Source of the DNA: Sipunculus nudus
Taxonomy: Eukaryota; Annelida; Sipuncula; Golfingiida; Sipunculidae
Direction: 5' to 3'
DNA length: 64,000 bases
Assembly (NCBI GenBank): GCA_026874595.1
Contig: CM049307.1
Location: 76,674,643 to 76,738,642 of the forward strand
Shown here: piece by piece, positions 48,110-57,559 of the stretch
Layout of the letters: each line of letters begins with the position of its first letter
Numbering within the stretch: position 1 is the stretch's first letter
Notes under the pieces: generated by a model
Told to the model about the DNA's origin: nothing
The model's database searches: none
What the model saw: the letters and a program-made list of their open reading frames with translations, nothing else
Program-made: the position numbers and the translations under genes

Positions 48110-48295
48110 TGTAGGTGGCGCAACCAGTCTTGTGTACAAGACAGCCATCGAAGATGTATGGACATGCATAATTTCAGGCATATATTTCAAACCACTCTTG
48201 TACAATAATGTATGAAACCCAAAACCAATTTTAGGTGGCGCCACAAGTTACGTATACAACAATACGATCCGACATATATGGATATAATTTCAGGC
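48110..48295. repeat. Pair of ~70-base direct repeats, about 120 bases apart
   Basis: TAGGTGGCGCAACCAGTCTTG (48113 on) and TAGGTGGCGCCACAAGTTACG (48233 on). Both continue through a ...TATGGA...ATAATTTCAGGC... segment. Confidence 0.6.
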
Positions 48296-48323
48296 TGATG
48301 TCAAGGCAATCCTGAAAAATAAG

Positions 48324-48394
48324 CATTCACCTGATGATTGGGTCGCATCCCGTGAAACAGACTGTTGTGAACTTACAGTGTTGTTTTTCTTGTA
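48324..48394. repeat. Dispersed repeat, copy 1 (copy 2 at 50654-50714)
   Basis: CATTCACCTGATGATTGGGT to GTGTTGTTTTTCTT. The copy at 50654 lacks ten bases (CGTGAAACAG) in the middle. Confidence 0.85.
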
Positions 48395-48461
48395 TGAATA
48401 GCCATGCTGGTTCATTGTTCACAGATGGAAATGACAAACATGGTGTATTTGCACACTTTTT

Positions 48462-48940
48462 AGGTTAGAGGGACCTATTTCCAGGCCCTATATATTATCA
48501 TATAAGATGCACATGTTGGGGGCTCTGGGAAAGTTTTTTCTATCGAATGTTTGGCATCATGTGATACATCAAAATCATGCTGACCTCCTGCACTTTTATT
48601 TTGTTCCAGGAAAACAGGGGGTTCAGTATCTCATTTTCGCGGTATATGACAGAAAGCTACAGCTTCTAAAACTGGCCATTAGATGTCGCCTTTTCTCAAG
48701 ACATTTCCAGGAATCACATATACAACTTTCAATCCCCTCCAGCATTAACAAAAAAAAGGCCTGCTATTTTTTTATTAATTTAATTTCTCCTATCACCCAC
48801 CTGCCATACATATTGTATGCATCCTGAAATATTTTTTCCCTGAAATTTTCTACTGCCCTGCAATATTTAATGCCCGCTCACTCTTGACGCCACAAATTGG
48901 GCCGACCCTGACCGGACCCGGAAATAGGTCTCTCTAACCT
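48462..48940. mobile_element. MITE-like element A with terminal inverted repeats
   Basis: The ends are inverted repeats: AGGTTAGAGGGACCTATTT on the left and its near-exact complement (one mismatch) ending CTCTAACCT on the right. The element is 479 bases and has no coding capacity for a transposase. Its right 163 bases are almost identical to the right part of element B at 49538-49723. The superfamily is unknown, and no target-site duplication was obvious. Confidence 0.7.
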
Positions 48941-49215
48941 ACACTTCCCCAACCCGACCCGAATTATTTTTTTTTAAATATATTTAGGAAGTTCTTACTT
49001 GTTCGAGTACAAAAAAAAAGTTCGCGACCAATACCGCATATTTTAGGTCCCCTGTGGATGGCGAAATGTATCGGCCCACACCCGGTGAAAATGGCCATTT
49101 CTGCTGCACAGGAGTGAATACAACCAAGTGATCTACAATTTCATTATATTAAAGTTTCACCCATCCTACAGGCATTTGCTTTATTTATTCAAATAAGATA
49201 TGGTTTTATTTGTAG

Positions 49216-49310
49216 GGGGGGGTACATTTTTTAGGGGGGGGGGTAAAAAGTGAGGGGGTTCAAATGAGGGGGGGGTGCTCTGTGTGTTTATTAGTGTGTG
49301 GGGGAGGGGG
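49216..49310 (+). repeat. G-run cluster
   Basis: Several G7-G10 runs (GGGGGGGGTACA, AGGGGGGGGGGTAAA, GAGGGGGGGGTGC, GGGGGAGGGGG) between MITE A and MITE B. High G-quadruplex potential on the + strand. Confidence 0.85.
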
Positions 49311-49537
49311 CCGTGTTGAGCCAGGTGTTTATTTTTGGCGATAATAGGGGTATGAATGATTTAAATTATTGGATTTTGAAAAACTTTTGGGAAAAAAATT
49401 TATTTAAACATATTCTGTATGTGTCGTCCTGACACAAAAAATAAGTTTGTTCAAAAAGTTTTGGTTTAACTTACTGTCTGTTGTGATTTTTCTCCCCAAT
49501 TGTAAAGAGACTGCTGTTTTTCCTGAAATGCACCTAC

Positions 49538-49723
49538 AGGTTAGAGGGACCTATTATTTCCATTAATTTCTCCTATCACCCACCAGCCATACATATTGTA
49601 TGCATCCTGAAATATTTTTTCCCTGAAATTTTCTGCTGCCCTGCAATATTTAATGCCCGCTCACTCTTGACGCCACAAATTGGGCCGACCCTGACCGGAC
49701 CCGGAAATAGGTCCCTCTAACCT
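49538..49723. mobile_element. MITE-like element B, shortened relative to A
   Basis: 186 bases with the same terminal inverted repeats as element A (left AGGTTAGAGGGACCTATTA, right complement ending CCCTCTAACCT). Bases 49561-49723 match 48778-48940 with only a few substitutions. It looks like an internal-deletion derivative of A, lacking the first 300 or so internal bases. Confidence 0.75.
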
Positions 49724-49725
49724 TT

Positions 49726-49843
49726 AGGAACCAGCGAAGTGACGTAACGGTAGTGACGTCATAGTTTCACCCAATACATTTGTCGGCACGGCGACTTTGC
49801 ATGCAGCATGGAGAACTACCGTGACGTCACTTCGCTGGTTCCT
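49726..49843. repeat. Perfect 20-base inverted repeat
   Basis: 49726-49745 and 49824-49843 are exact reverse complements (AGGAACCAGCGAAGTGACGT and its complement), with 78 bases between them. They start 2 bases after MITE element B. Confidence 0.9.
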
Positions 49844-49979
49844 ATAAAAGTGTGCAACTACAGAGAGGGGAAGGGAATCTGGCGTAGCCAAGTGGTGAGA
49901 CCCCGACCGGAAATCGGGAGATCGTGGGTTCGATCCCACTGTCATTGAACCGACTTTTCTGTGTATACCATTTCCATCT
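49821..49979 (+). mobile_element. tRNA-derived SINE-like unit 1
   Basis: 49881-49945 is tRNA-like: TAGCCAAGTGGTGAGA fits the A box, GGTTCGATCCC fits the B box of an RNA polymerase III promoter, and CCCGA-CCGGAAA-TCGGG forms a five-pair anticodon-type stem with a seven-base loop. It is preceded by GTGCAACTACAGAGAGGGGA and followed by GAACCGACTTTTCTGTGTAT. The whole block recurs at 50120-50277. No CCA end or intact acceptor stem is visible, so it is a SINE or tRNA relic, not a working tRNA gene. Confidence 0.65.
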
Positions 49980-50049
49980 ATAAACAATGAACCGGCATGG
50001 CTATTTTTACATCTATATGTAATATATGAAGCACAACATATTAGGCTAT

Positions 50050-50115
50050 TAGTTCTCCCTGCTGCATGCAAAGTCGCCGTGCAGACACATGTATTTGTTG
50101 AGAGTATGACGTCAC
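50050..50115. repeat. Inverted copy of 49753-49818
   Basis: TAGTTCTCCCTGCTGCATGC and GACTTTGCATGCAGCATGGA... are reverse complements across about 66 bases with some mismatches. Together with the two SINE-like units this forms an alternating inverted/direct structure. Confidence 0.8.
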
Positions 50116-50119
50116 GGTA

Positions 50120-50277
50120 GTGACGTCACTTCGTTGGTTCCTACAGAAGTGTGCAAATCCACAGAGGGGAAGGGAATCTGGTGTAGCCAAGTGGTCTTGC
50201 TCCCGACCGGAAATCGGAAGATCGTAGATTCGCTTCCCCCGTCAGTGAACCGACTTTTCTGTGTATACCATTTCCAT
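50120..50277 (+). mobile_element. tRNA-derived SINE-like unit 2
   Basis: Second copy of the unit at 49821. The A-box region TAGCCAAGTGGTCTTG is kept, but the B-box region reads AGATTCGCTTCCC, altered from the consensus. The anticodon-type stem is retained as CCCGA...TCGGA. It ends in a TATATATAT tract. Offset from unit 1 is about 299 bases. Confidence 0.6.
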
Positions 50278-50653
50278 ATATATATTTATGTATATGACTG
50301 TATATGTATATGCGATCTGTTTCATAGTATATGTGTACTTTATATCATATGTGTATACAACTGAAATTCTCACTGTACCCAGGACCCTATTAAAAATCAG
50401 CTTATTATGCTAATTGGGCATCCTGGTAAAATATCTTTGTATTAAATATAAACATTTAAACAACAACAAACCTCTTTGCCCTGTTATGTTCCAGTATCAC
50501 ACGTGTACCCCAACCAATCCTATTGTGCCCCCGAGGACAATAGGATCAGTGTCAGTCTTTCACATGCCCCCCCCCTCCATACGCAAAAAGCATAATCTCG
50601 TTATCCCGTTAAGTCTCAGCTTCTCAAACCACGCCGTTAGCTTCATTCTAACC

Positions 50654-50714
50654 ACATTCACCTGATGATCGGGTCGCATCCAGACTGTTGTGAATTTACA
50701 GTGTTGTTTTTCTT
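50654..50714. repeat. Dispersed repeat, copy 2
   Basis: Partner of 48324-48394; runs directly into the (TA)n tract that follows. Confidence 0.85.
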
Positions 50715-50718
50715 CATG

Positions 50719-50719
50719 G

Positions 50720-50811
<92 letters not shown>
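50719..50811. repeat. (TA)n microsatellite, the longest in the window
   Basis: About 46 TA units with a single AAA interruption near 50757. Confidence 0.95.
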
Positions 50812-52072
50812 TAGGGACCTATTCAGATACCAGGAAAGTTAAATATACACGATATATAATGTTTTCTTTTAAAATAGTATGGTATTTGCTAATATATTTT
50901 TCTAAAACCGTTGTACTGGATACAAGTACAAATAGGCTTGCACCTGGTGCGATCTATGCTGCCAAACATGGACATAGCACACCCGCCTGCTCGCGTATCA
51001 TGCAACTAAAATCAAGATTTTTTAAGCTTCTGCCCAGTTTTTTTTCTGTTTTTATATCCTTCATGTTTCCTTCGAGTTGTCACTATGAGCAAGAGTTGAG
51101 ATATGATCATGGCGTCTTGTCATGGTAAGCACATACATGGACTGTGTTTACTCACACATGGAACCATAACAACTTATACACCAGGTGACCTGGAGATAGT
51201 AAGTCTTGTATTGATCAAGGATGAGCTAATGGCATGACATTTGTCATAATATGCACATATCATTACAAATGTTTAATTACCTATAATTCAAAATAGCCGT
51301 GAGCTAATGACTTATCTACAAGCAATGAATCATTATGCTACCATCCAGGTGTTCATATAGTCAGGCAATTTACACAGCTTGTAATGTGTATATCCACTAC
51401 ATAATGTAACCTAAGCAACCGAGAACTTTGTCTTACTATAGATTAGTCGTTGTTTTCGATTTGTATTGCTGGCTTTCCTTCTTACACCTACGGGCAAGGG
51501 TCTAAAAGGAACATTTACTTCGGATTTCAAATAAAAATCCTATATATTGTAATAACATTGGTGAAAAAAAATGTATATAAATTAGTTCTATTTAGGTTAA
51601 ATTTATCTTATTGTCAATTTACCAGCCAAATCTTAATTATATCTCTAAATGAGTCAGATACCAGCCCTCTGAGGCGGGTAACCTCTTGACCAGTGTCCTG
51701 TGGTTTATTGTTTTCTTTCATCATAAACTAAACATTTACAATCAATATTTTATTTAGATACGTCATTTCTCATTTACAGAAACACTGAAGTCTCTCCTTG
51801 ACTGTTCGGCTTTAGATGTTTATATGCGAAGTAGATCATGAAACCATCAAACTTTTGATATATAAAATCAGTTCTTAATTAGACATGATGTCGTTGTTTC
51901 TGGGTACGCGGCCTGTGATTCCGTGACACCTTGTGACAAAAGAATTATTACCCCCGCCAGTCTCACCCAGGAATCAACAGAAAAAGATGGTCCGGGCTGT
52001 GCAGCAAACAATAAAAATGATGAAAATAGAGAAAGCGTGAATGCGATAATTAACAGCTCAGATTTTAAATCA
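50812..52072. other. Upstream region of the SLC16-like gene
   Basis: No separate gene recognised. The frame of the first transporter exon is open back to about 51860 with a possible acceptor TTCTTAATTAG at 51890, so an untranslated or additional coding exon could lie here. Confidence 0.4.
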
Positions 52073-55000
52073 ATGCACAAGGATGCGGAGACATTGACTG
52101 GAAGGTGCTCTGAACAAGCAGATAATGACAGCATAGAAACATGGTTTAGCTACCTTGTTCTTGCCGTATGTTTACCACCCATGCTTTATCGGACGGAGTA
52201 TTGATGCTTTACGGAATCATCTATCAAGACCTGAGGTCAAGTTTCGTCGCTAACACGTCCAGTCTGTCCCTGCCGTCTTCAGTACAAACTGCCATGTCTT
52301 GTTGTGGAGGCAAGTTACTTTTAACACGAAATATAACGCAACACTGATTTTTTTTTTGTTTAATGAATTTTATTGGGTCGGAAAAAAAGGTACGGCACAG
52401 AAACATTTTTGAAAATAAATGCAAATCAGGAAACATTCTGGCACAGGTGCGGTATGATCCTGCAATCGCCACACTGAAAATTCTAAATTAATATATATCA
52501 GAGGTAAAGATATTGTTAAACTGTACCTCGTATCACCAATAAAATAATATTCTAGCTGTAAACTATACAAATTTTGAAACAAACATGAGACACTACTTAT
52601 TTAAACTGAAGTATCTGATTAGCTTGTGTAAGCATGAGATATATTAATTTTGTACACTTTTTTACGTGTATTAAATGTCTGAATTATGTACTTTACCGTT
52701 CAGTTGATTTAATGTAACATTCATGTACATGTGACCTAACAAGTGCTTTTACTTTCCTTTTACATGAATGGTGGTAATATATCATTTTGTTTTTATGTAT
52801 CTTTTTATATATTGTGAATAAATATACAGTAGCATATTTCTCTAATATTTCATACTTCATTTAGATTAATTTTCCTTTCCTTCATTTTTCTGTATCGGAA
52901 CAGAAAAGTTTATTCAGCCGTTCAAATATTCATTATGAAATATTTTATTATTCAGCCTTGATTGTCAGTCCGCTCTTGAAAATCATCTCTCTTCGTACCG
53001 CTGGTATTATTGGGGGATGTCATCATCTGCCAACAGCTTGCCATTCTTCACTTTGACGTTCGGCTTCGTATCAGGTATGACTGTAATACCTGATTAAACA
53101 AACATCCTAATAGTCTATGTACTCAGACATTAAATTATTACAGGAATATGTAAAGGCCGCATTCATTCTCGTACCCATTATAAATTACCATCTTTCCTGA
53201 TGGGACAAATTCTATGGGTCTGATCGCAGAGATACTATCCCCACATATTCGAGTCTTGGTACGTATCCTCTTGTGGATTCCCTGCCCTTATCTAACCCAT
53301 AGTAATTCATTTTTAAGAAACATTTAAAAAACTTTTCCGTAGCCGTTATCACTTGTTCGTGCGGACTAAAACCAGATGTCGAAAGTTGAATAACGGAAGG
53401 ATATCCCGCCATTAATAAACGGGTAGTAGAATCTAAACCATCACCATTCAAATTTCAGGTTTTGGATATGCGTTCCTATTATTCTTGGCCGCATTGGGGG
53501 TTTCAAAGTATTTTGACCGGCACCTAGCGGTGGCGACTGGAATCGCAAAGTCAGGGTCATGTTTAGGCGTGTTTGCGATGGGTCCTCTGACAAGGTATCT
53601 TCTGGACAAATACACATGGCGTGGCTGCATGTTGATCCAAGCCGGTGTTGTTCTTCAGTGTTGGTGGTTATGGATGCTAGTACGACCAGATTTAGGTCAA
53701 GAATCAACGGACTATGGACACCTCAAGCGTGTAGACATCAATTCAAAACAACTTTGTGACAGAGACAGCAATCAATCAAATGCACAAGAGCAGGACACAA
53801 TCGCGAAGATTAAACTGTTGGCAGCATTAAAAGCCGCTGTAGACTTCAGTCTGTTGAAGGAGCTATCCTTTGCCCTCTATATGATAGCACTCTTTATTAC
53901 TCAGCTTGCATATCCTCTGGTTTATGTATTTACACCTGATAAAGGTACTGAAATGGGGTTTTCTAAAAATGAGACCGGATGGTTTGTTTTTTGTCTTGGC
54001 ATTGGCAGTTTACTCGGAAGAATTTTAATTGGTTTGATTGGCAATGCTGCCTTCCTACAAGGACGACAACCGATACTTCATAGCTTTTGTCTCGCTCTGG
54101 CTGGTGTCAGCCATATTTTGGTTCCATCTTGCTGGAGCCTTTGGTCAATGTATATTATCATGTCGGTATGCGGGTTTGCAGGTGGTAAGTGATAAAATAC
54201 TTCCATGTGAAAACAAATATCAGCTGCCCCATCTCGGCAAATAACAGATCAATATCTAGTACTTTGCGATAAGCCTACTATATATTTCATTTTAACACAT
54301 GAACCTGAATAAAACAACATGACCATATTTCATTCAGAGTCACATTAAAATACTTATTAATTAGGTTTTACTATATCGTATCACGATAATAACTTGTTCG
54401 GGTGCGAATAGATCGCAGCCGTGCCGAATACACGATAATGATATAAATCTTAGACGGTTGGAAAGATATTCAGTAATAAGCAATAAAACAAACGGCTACA
54501 GTCCGTATCTATATAAGCACTTTTTTCTTCGTTTTTTTTTTTCCGACGATATAACTCACGAATGTCCATTTAACTTTATATTTTTTTTTAAAGTGACAGG
54601 TGTGTAACTTAAAATTTACCTGGTGAAGGTTTCTTTCAGGTGGACATATGGTGATGGTTCCTGTCGTTATTGTTGAATTTTTCGGACATGAGAGACTCGC
54701 TCGTTCCTACTGCATTTGGTTTTCCGTATTTGGTGTGGCGTACCTGATGGGAGCTCCACTTTCAGGTAAATTATTTTTTTTTTGCGGTGAGAAATACAAA
54801 ATGAATCAAATAATTCTTCTATATTAAAATTCATCAAATTGATAAAGGTGAGTTGTGAATTTCTGTTTGTATTTTATTCTATACGAAAGATCAATTTATC
54901 AATCAACTGAAAACTATATCGGATGGTTATAAATATGCTTATTTGTATATTTCAGGATTTTCCAGGGATAATCTTAATTCCTACGACCCTGCGTTTTACC

Positions 55001-55086
55001 TTGCTGGAGGACAATTTTTCATTGCAGCATTGATTATATATTTTCTGAGTACTTCCGACGGGCCATCAGAAGGTTTATTTAACTAA
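52073..55086 (+). CDS. SLC16-like: Monocarboxylate transporter-like protein (SLC16), five exons, two single-base frame breaks
   Basis: Exons 52073-52309, 52956-53074, 53459-54184, 54640-54765 and 54956-55086 (TAA) join in consistent phase 1 and give about 446 residues, near the family size, if one missing base is allowed in exon 1 (T3 run, 52171-52173) and one in exon 2 (G5 run, 53012-53016). Helix 1 is FSYLVLAVC; ALSDGVLMLYGIIYQDL follows. Exon 3 carries YFDRHLAVATGIAKSGSCLG, the hallmark YF..R..LA.GIA.SG of SLC16 after helix 4, then a long polar loop (about QESTDYG to QEQDTIAK) before helix 7. The last exons give GGHMVMVPVVIVEFFGHERL and YDPAFYLAGG. Intron 1 starts GC (GGAG|GCAAGT); the others are GT-AG. 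A plasma-membrane transporter; substrate unknown. The start is the first in-frame Met before helix 1; an earlier start is possible. Confidence 0.85.
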
Positions 55087-55089
55087 ACT

Positions 55090-55640
55090 TTATTCCCAGA
55101 TAGTTAAATAGTCACAATTCCGTTGAGGTGAATTGCAGACTCTTATTCCTATATGAATTTAAATGATAATGGATGTTACATTAATTTTAAAATAGAAGTA
55201 TTTTTTTTAATATCCGCCATGCTTAAATATTACATTTCAGTTGTTACTGATGTGTTTATGAACGAATAACATTAATACTAAGTTTACTAGAGTTTCTGAA
55301 TGACTAAACGTGTCAAAACGATAAATGTAGTCACTTGGAACAAACCAAAGCGGTCTGTGATCGATTCTGTATGTTGACTGTTGTTGCCTTATTTCGAGAA
55401 GTGAATTTTTAACAACAATACATTCTTGGAAAGCATATACTTAATAGTTCCATCGCGAATAAAGAGTCCGAATTCTGAAGACATTTGTTCACGTAAAAGG
55501 ATGCAATAATTGGACTTTTTTATAATTGTCCTAGAGGCGTTATATATGTCTTGGCAAAAAACTAACAGTTAGAACTTCAAAGTAACGTTTATTCAACAGC
55601 AAAAATGATCCCTTGGTGAAGTAACACTGGTCTGTCTTAA
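55090..55640. other. 3' region of the SLC16-like gene, nothing recognised
   Basis: AT-rich, with no open frame of note. Confidence 0.4.
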
Positions 55641-55720
55641 GTTACGATTCCTTTTAAACGGTTCGTTTTCGGCCGCGGTACGGTCGCGGTTGCGGATAGT
55701 CGAACATATGATATAAAGAG

Positions 55721-55845
55721 TGATTCCTTTTATGTGGTTGCGGTATCTGTCCGACCTGTCATCCGACAAAATTTTTGTCTCGTCCGACCCAAAAAGTTTA
55801 AACGGATGGGGTCGGATTATAACCGCAACCGCATAAAAGGAATCA
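55721..55845. repeat. Inverted repeat (25-base arms) beside the MADF exon
   Basis: 55721-55745 (TGATTCCTTTTATGTGGTTG...) and 55821-55845 are reverse complements at 23 of 25 positions; inner CCGACC/GGTCGG stretches extend the pairing. A further related ATTCCTTTTAAACGG...GCGGTTGCGG segment lies at 55648-55696. It may be the end of a non-autonomous DNA transposon. Confidence 0.65.
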
Positions 55846-55938
55846 GGGTCAGATGAGGTCGGACGGGGTCGGACTGGGAATCCCCTACATTGCATACGTC
55901 ACATGGGTGGTTTTCCAGGATTACACGTAGTGAGTAAT

Positions 55939-56113
55939 ATGCCACGTGGCAAGACCGCATTCTCCGTTACCGAGAATGAAAAATTAATAGAACTTGTGAG
56001 AAAGAACGAAGCGCTGTACAACGCCAGCCTGCCTGAGTACCGAGATGCCCTGTTGCATCAAAACCTGTGGGACAGTATTGCTGGGATCATGGGAAGACAC
56101 GACATGGACGATG
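55939..56113 (+). CDS. MADF-domain protein, first exon
   Basis: From ATG 55939 the frame gives MPRGKTAFSVTENEKLIELV, then RKNEALYNASLPEYRDALL and NLWDSIAGIMGRHD. This is the first two-thirds of a MADF domain (the E..LI.LV...P.LY....Y.......W..IA..M pattern), a Myb/SANT-related DNA-binding fold. It ends at a GT (GATGT|GTAAAC), after which a second exon should give the C.. RWK.LRD helix; I could not find it downstream. MADF proteins are either transcription regulators or the Myb-like accessory protein of PIF/Harbinger transposons, and the neighbouring inverted repeat leaves both open. An upstream in-frame ATG at 55903 is possible but follows an acceptor-like TTTCCAG. Confidence 0.6.
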
Positions 56114-56119
56114 TGTAAA

Positions 56120-57501
56120 CCTTTACTGGATCATGCAATCCCATGTTGATGCATTGGCGTCTTTAAGTTCCCCAAGATACACACAAGACAATTAAAATTA
56201 GACCCGATATAATCGATACACATTTTATAAGTTTCGGGCCAGCAGTCCATCCCGTACGCTCCCGAGGCAGCGGAAATCTTGCGCTTTTAAAGAAGCAACT
56301 GATTTTCACGCTGCCAGCTTTGACCGTTTATGATATATTTAGACACCAGATGGCGGTTCGTTGTCCACTGAAATTAATGTGCGTATGATGTGACAAGCAG
56401 CCAATCAGATGCCAATAAACAAACACTCGACAGGCATCCTGGCTCCGCCCATTGCTGCGCTTCAAACGCCGCTTGATGAGTTTCCGGTCGAATTTAAATT
56501 GCTCCCTCTGCATTCTCGCATCATTGGCCGCTTCGATTATGACAGTATGACTGTGTTAGCGTAGCCATGTAACTGTTGTCTGCAGAACTTGACCCAGCTA
56601 GCGAGGTGTGCACGCAGCCTTTGTTGTTACGTTTCGTTTGAATTACAGCTCACCGGCCGAGCATCCTATGTGCCCAAGGCCCTAAGCAAACCACGTCAGG
56701 GGCAATTCTCTCTAAGCCTGTGGCCTGTTCAGACGGTTACGCTTGGGGATGAGCTGTCACTCAAAAAGACATGAAAATGATTGGCTCCGTGTATTCCTCG
56801 CTTGGCTTTGTCTTCCAGCACAAGGTCTCATATGATTGGACAAAAATACAGTGCTCCCCTCTGGTGTTGCAATTCAGGATACGAGGTCATAACAAACAGC
56901 GCCTTACAATATAGGAAGTAGCCCTATAGGTAAAGCGCTATGTAAAGAGCGTATCCATCCCGCAAAATAATTTTTTTTTAATTTCAGATCCAAAGGTTTA
57001 CATATCAAGAATATTTTACTGCACATATATAAGCCACGCTTATTATTAATATATATGAAATGTTTAATGATTGGAATGAAAATTAATTTTAATATGTTTT
57101 GCAATTATTCAAACCATAATTCATGAAATATCTTTTAAAGACTTGTTTGATTGGTTAAACGGATTAATATATACATAATAATTAAACACACCTTGAATAT
57201 GTTTTCATATTTTACAGGAGAAATAAACAAACCTTGGTTTATCGTGTCTGTTTCTAAATAAATTTATTAAATCAAAGTAATGAAAAAAAATTAGATTCCT
57301 TCAAAGTATATGTACCCAAAATTACCCTTTGGAATAGTATTGGCTAATCACAAGCCATCAAACGACTGAGATGTGTTGCTGGTTAAAATCATTTCAGTCA
57401 TAATCTGCTAATTAGCTGAAACTGAGACAAATCAGGTCAAGGGAGTAAAGAGGTAATCTTACTGATGTGGTTTTAGGTTTAGGATGTTCATAGAGATAGA
57501 C
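56120..57501. other. No recognised gene
   Basis: A slightly GC-richer part (56200-56900) holds CCGCCCATTG and similar promoter-like words but no domain-bearing frame on either strand. Confidence 0.4.
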
Positions 57502-57559
57502 ATGACCAGAGCGGTATTTCTTATAGCAATCATCACCACATTATGCAGTGTCCAAACAG
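57502..57559 (+). CDS. Candidate signal-peptide first exon of a secreted protein
   Basis: ATG at 57502 opens MTRAVFLIAIITTLCSVQTG, a textbook signal peptide: one positive residue, a hydrophobic core, then small polar residues. It breaks exactly at CAG|GTATTT, a fair splice donor. No following exon could be identified in the window, so the product is unknown. A chance hydrophobic frame cannot be excluded. Confidence 0.3.

Noticed and set aside
49881-49950. Functional tRNA gene
   Set aside because: A and B boxes and an anticodon-type stem exist, but the acceptor stem is not intact, base 33 is not T, and a second diverged copy lies nearby; a SINE relic fits better.
53441-53707. Minus-strand frames across the SLC16 third exon
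   Set aside because: Shadow frames of the real plus-strand exon, which has splice sites and the SLC16 signature.
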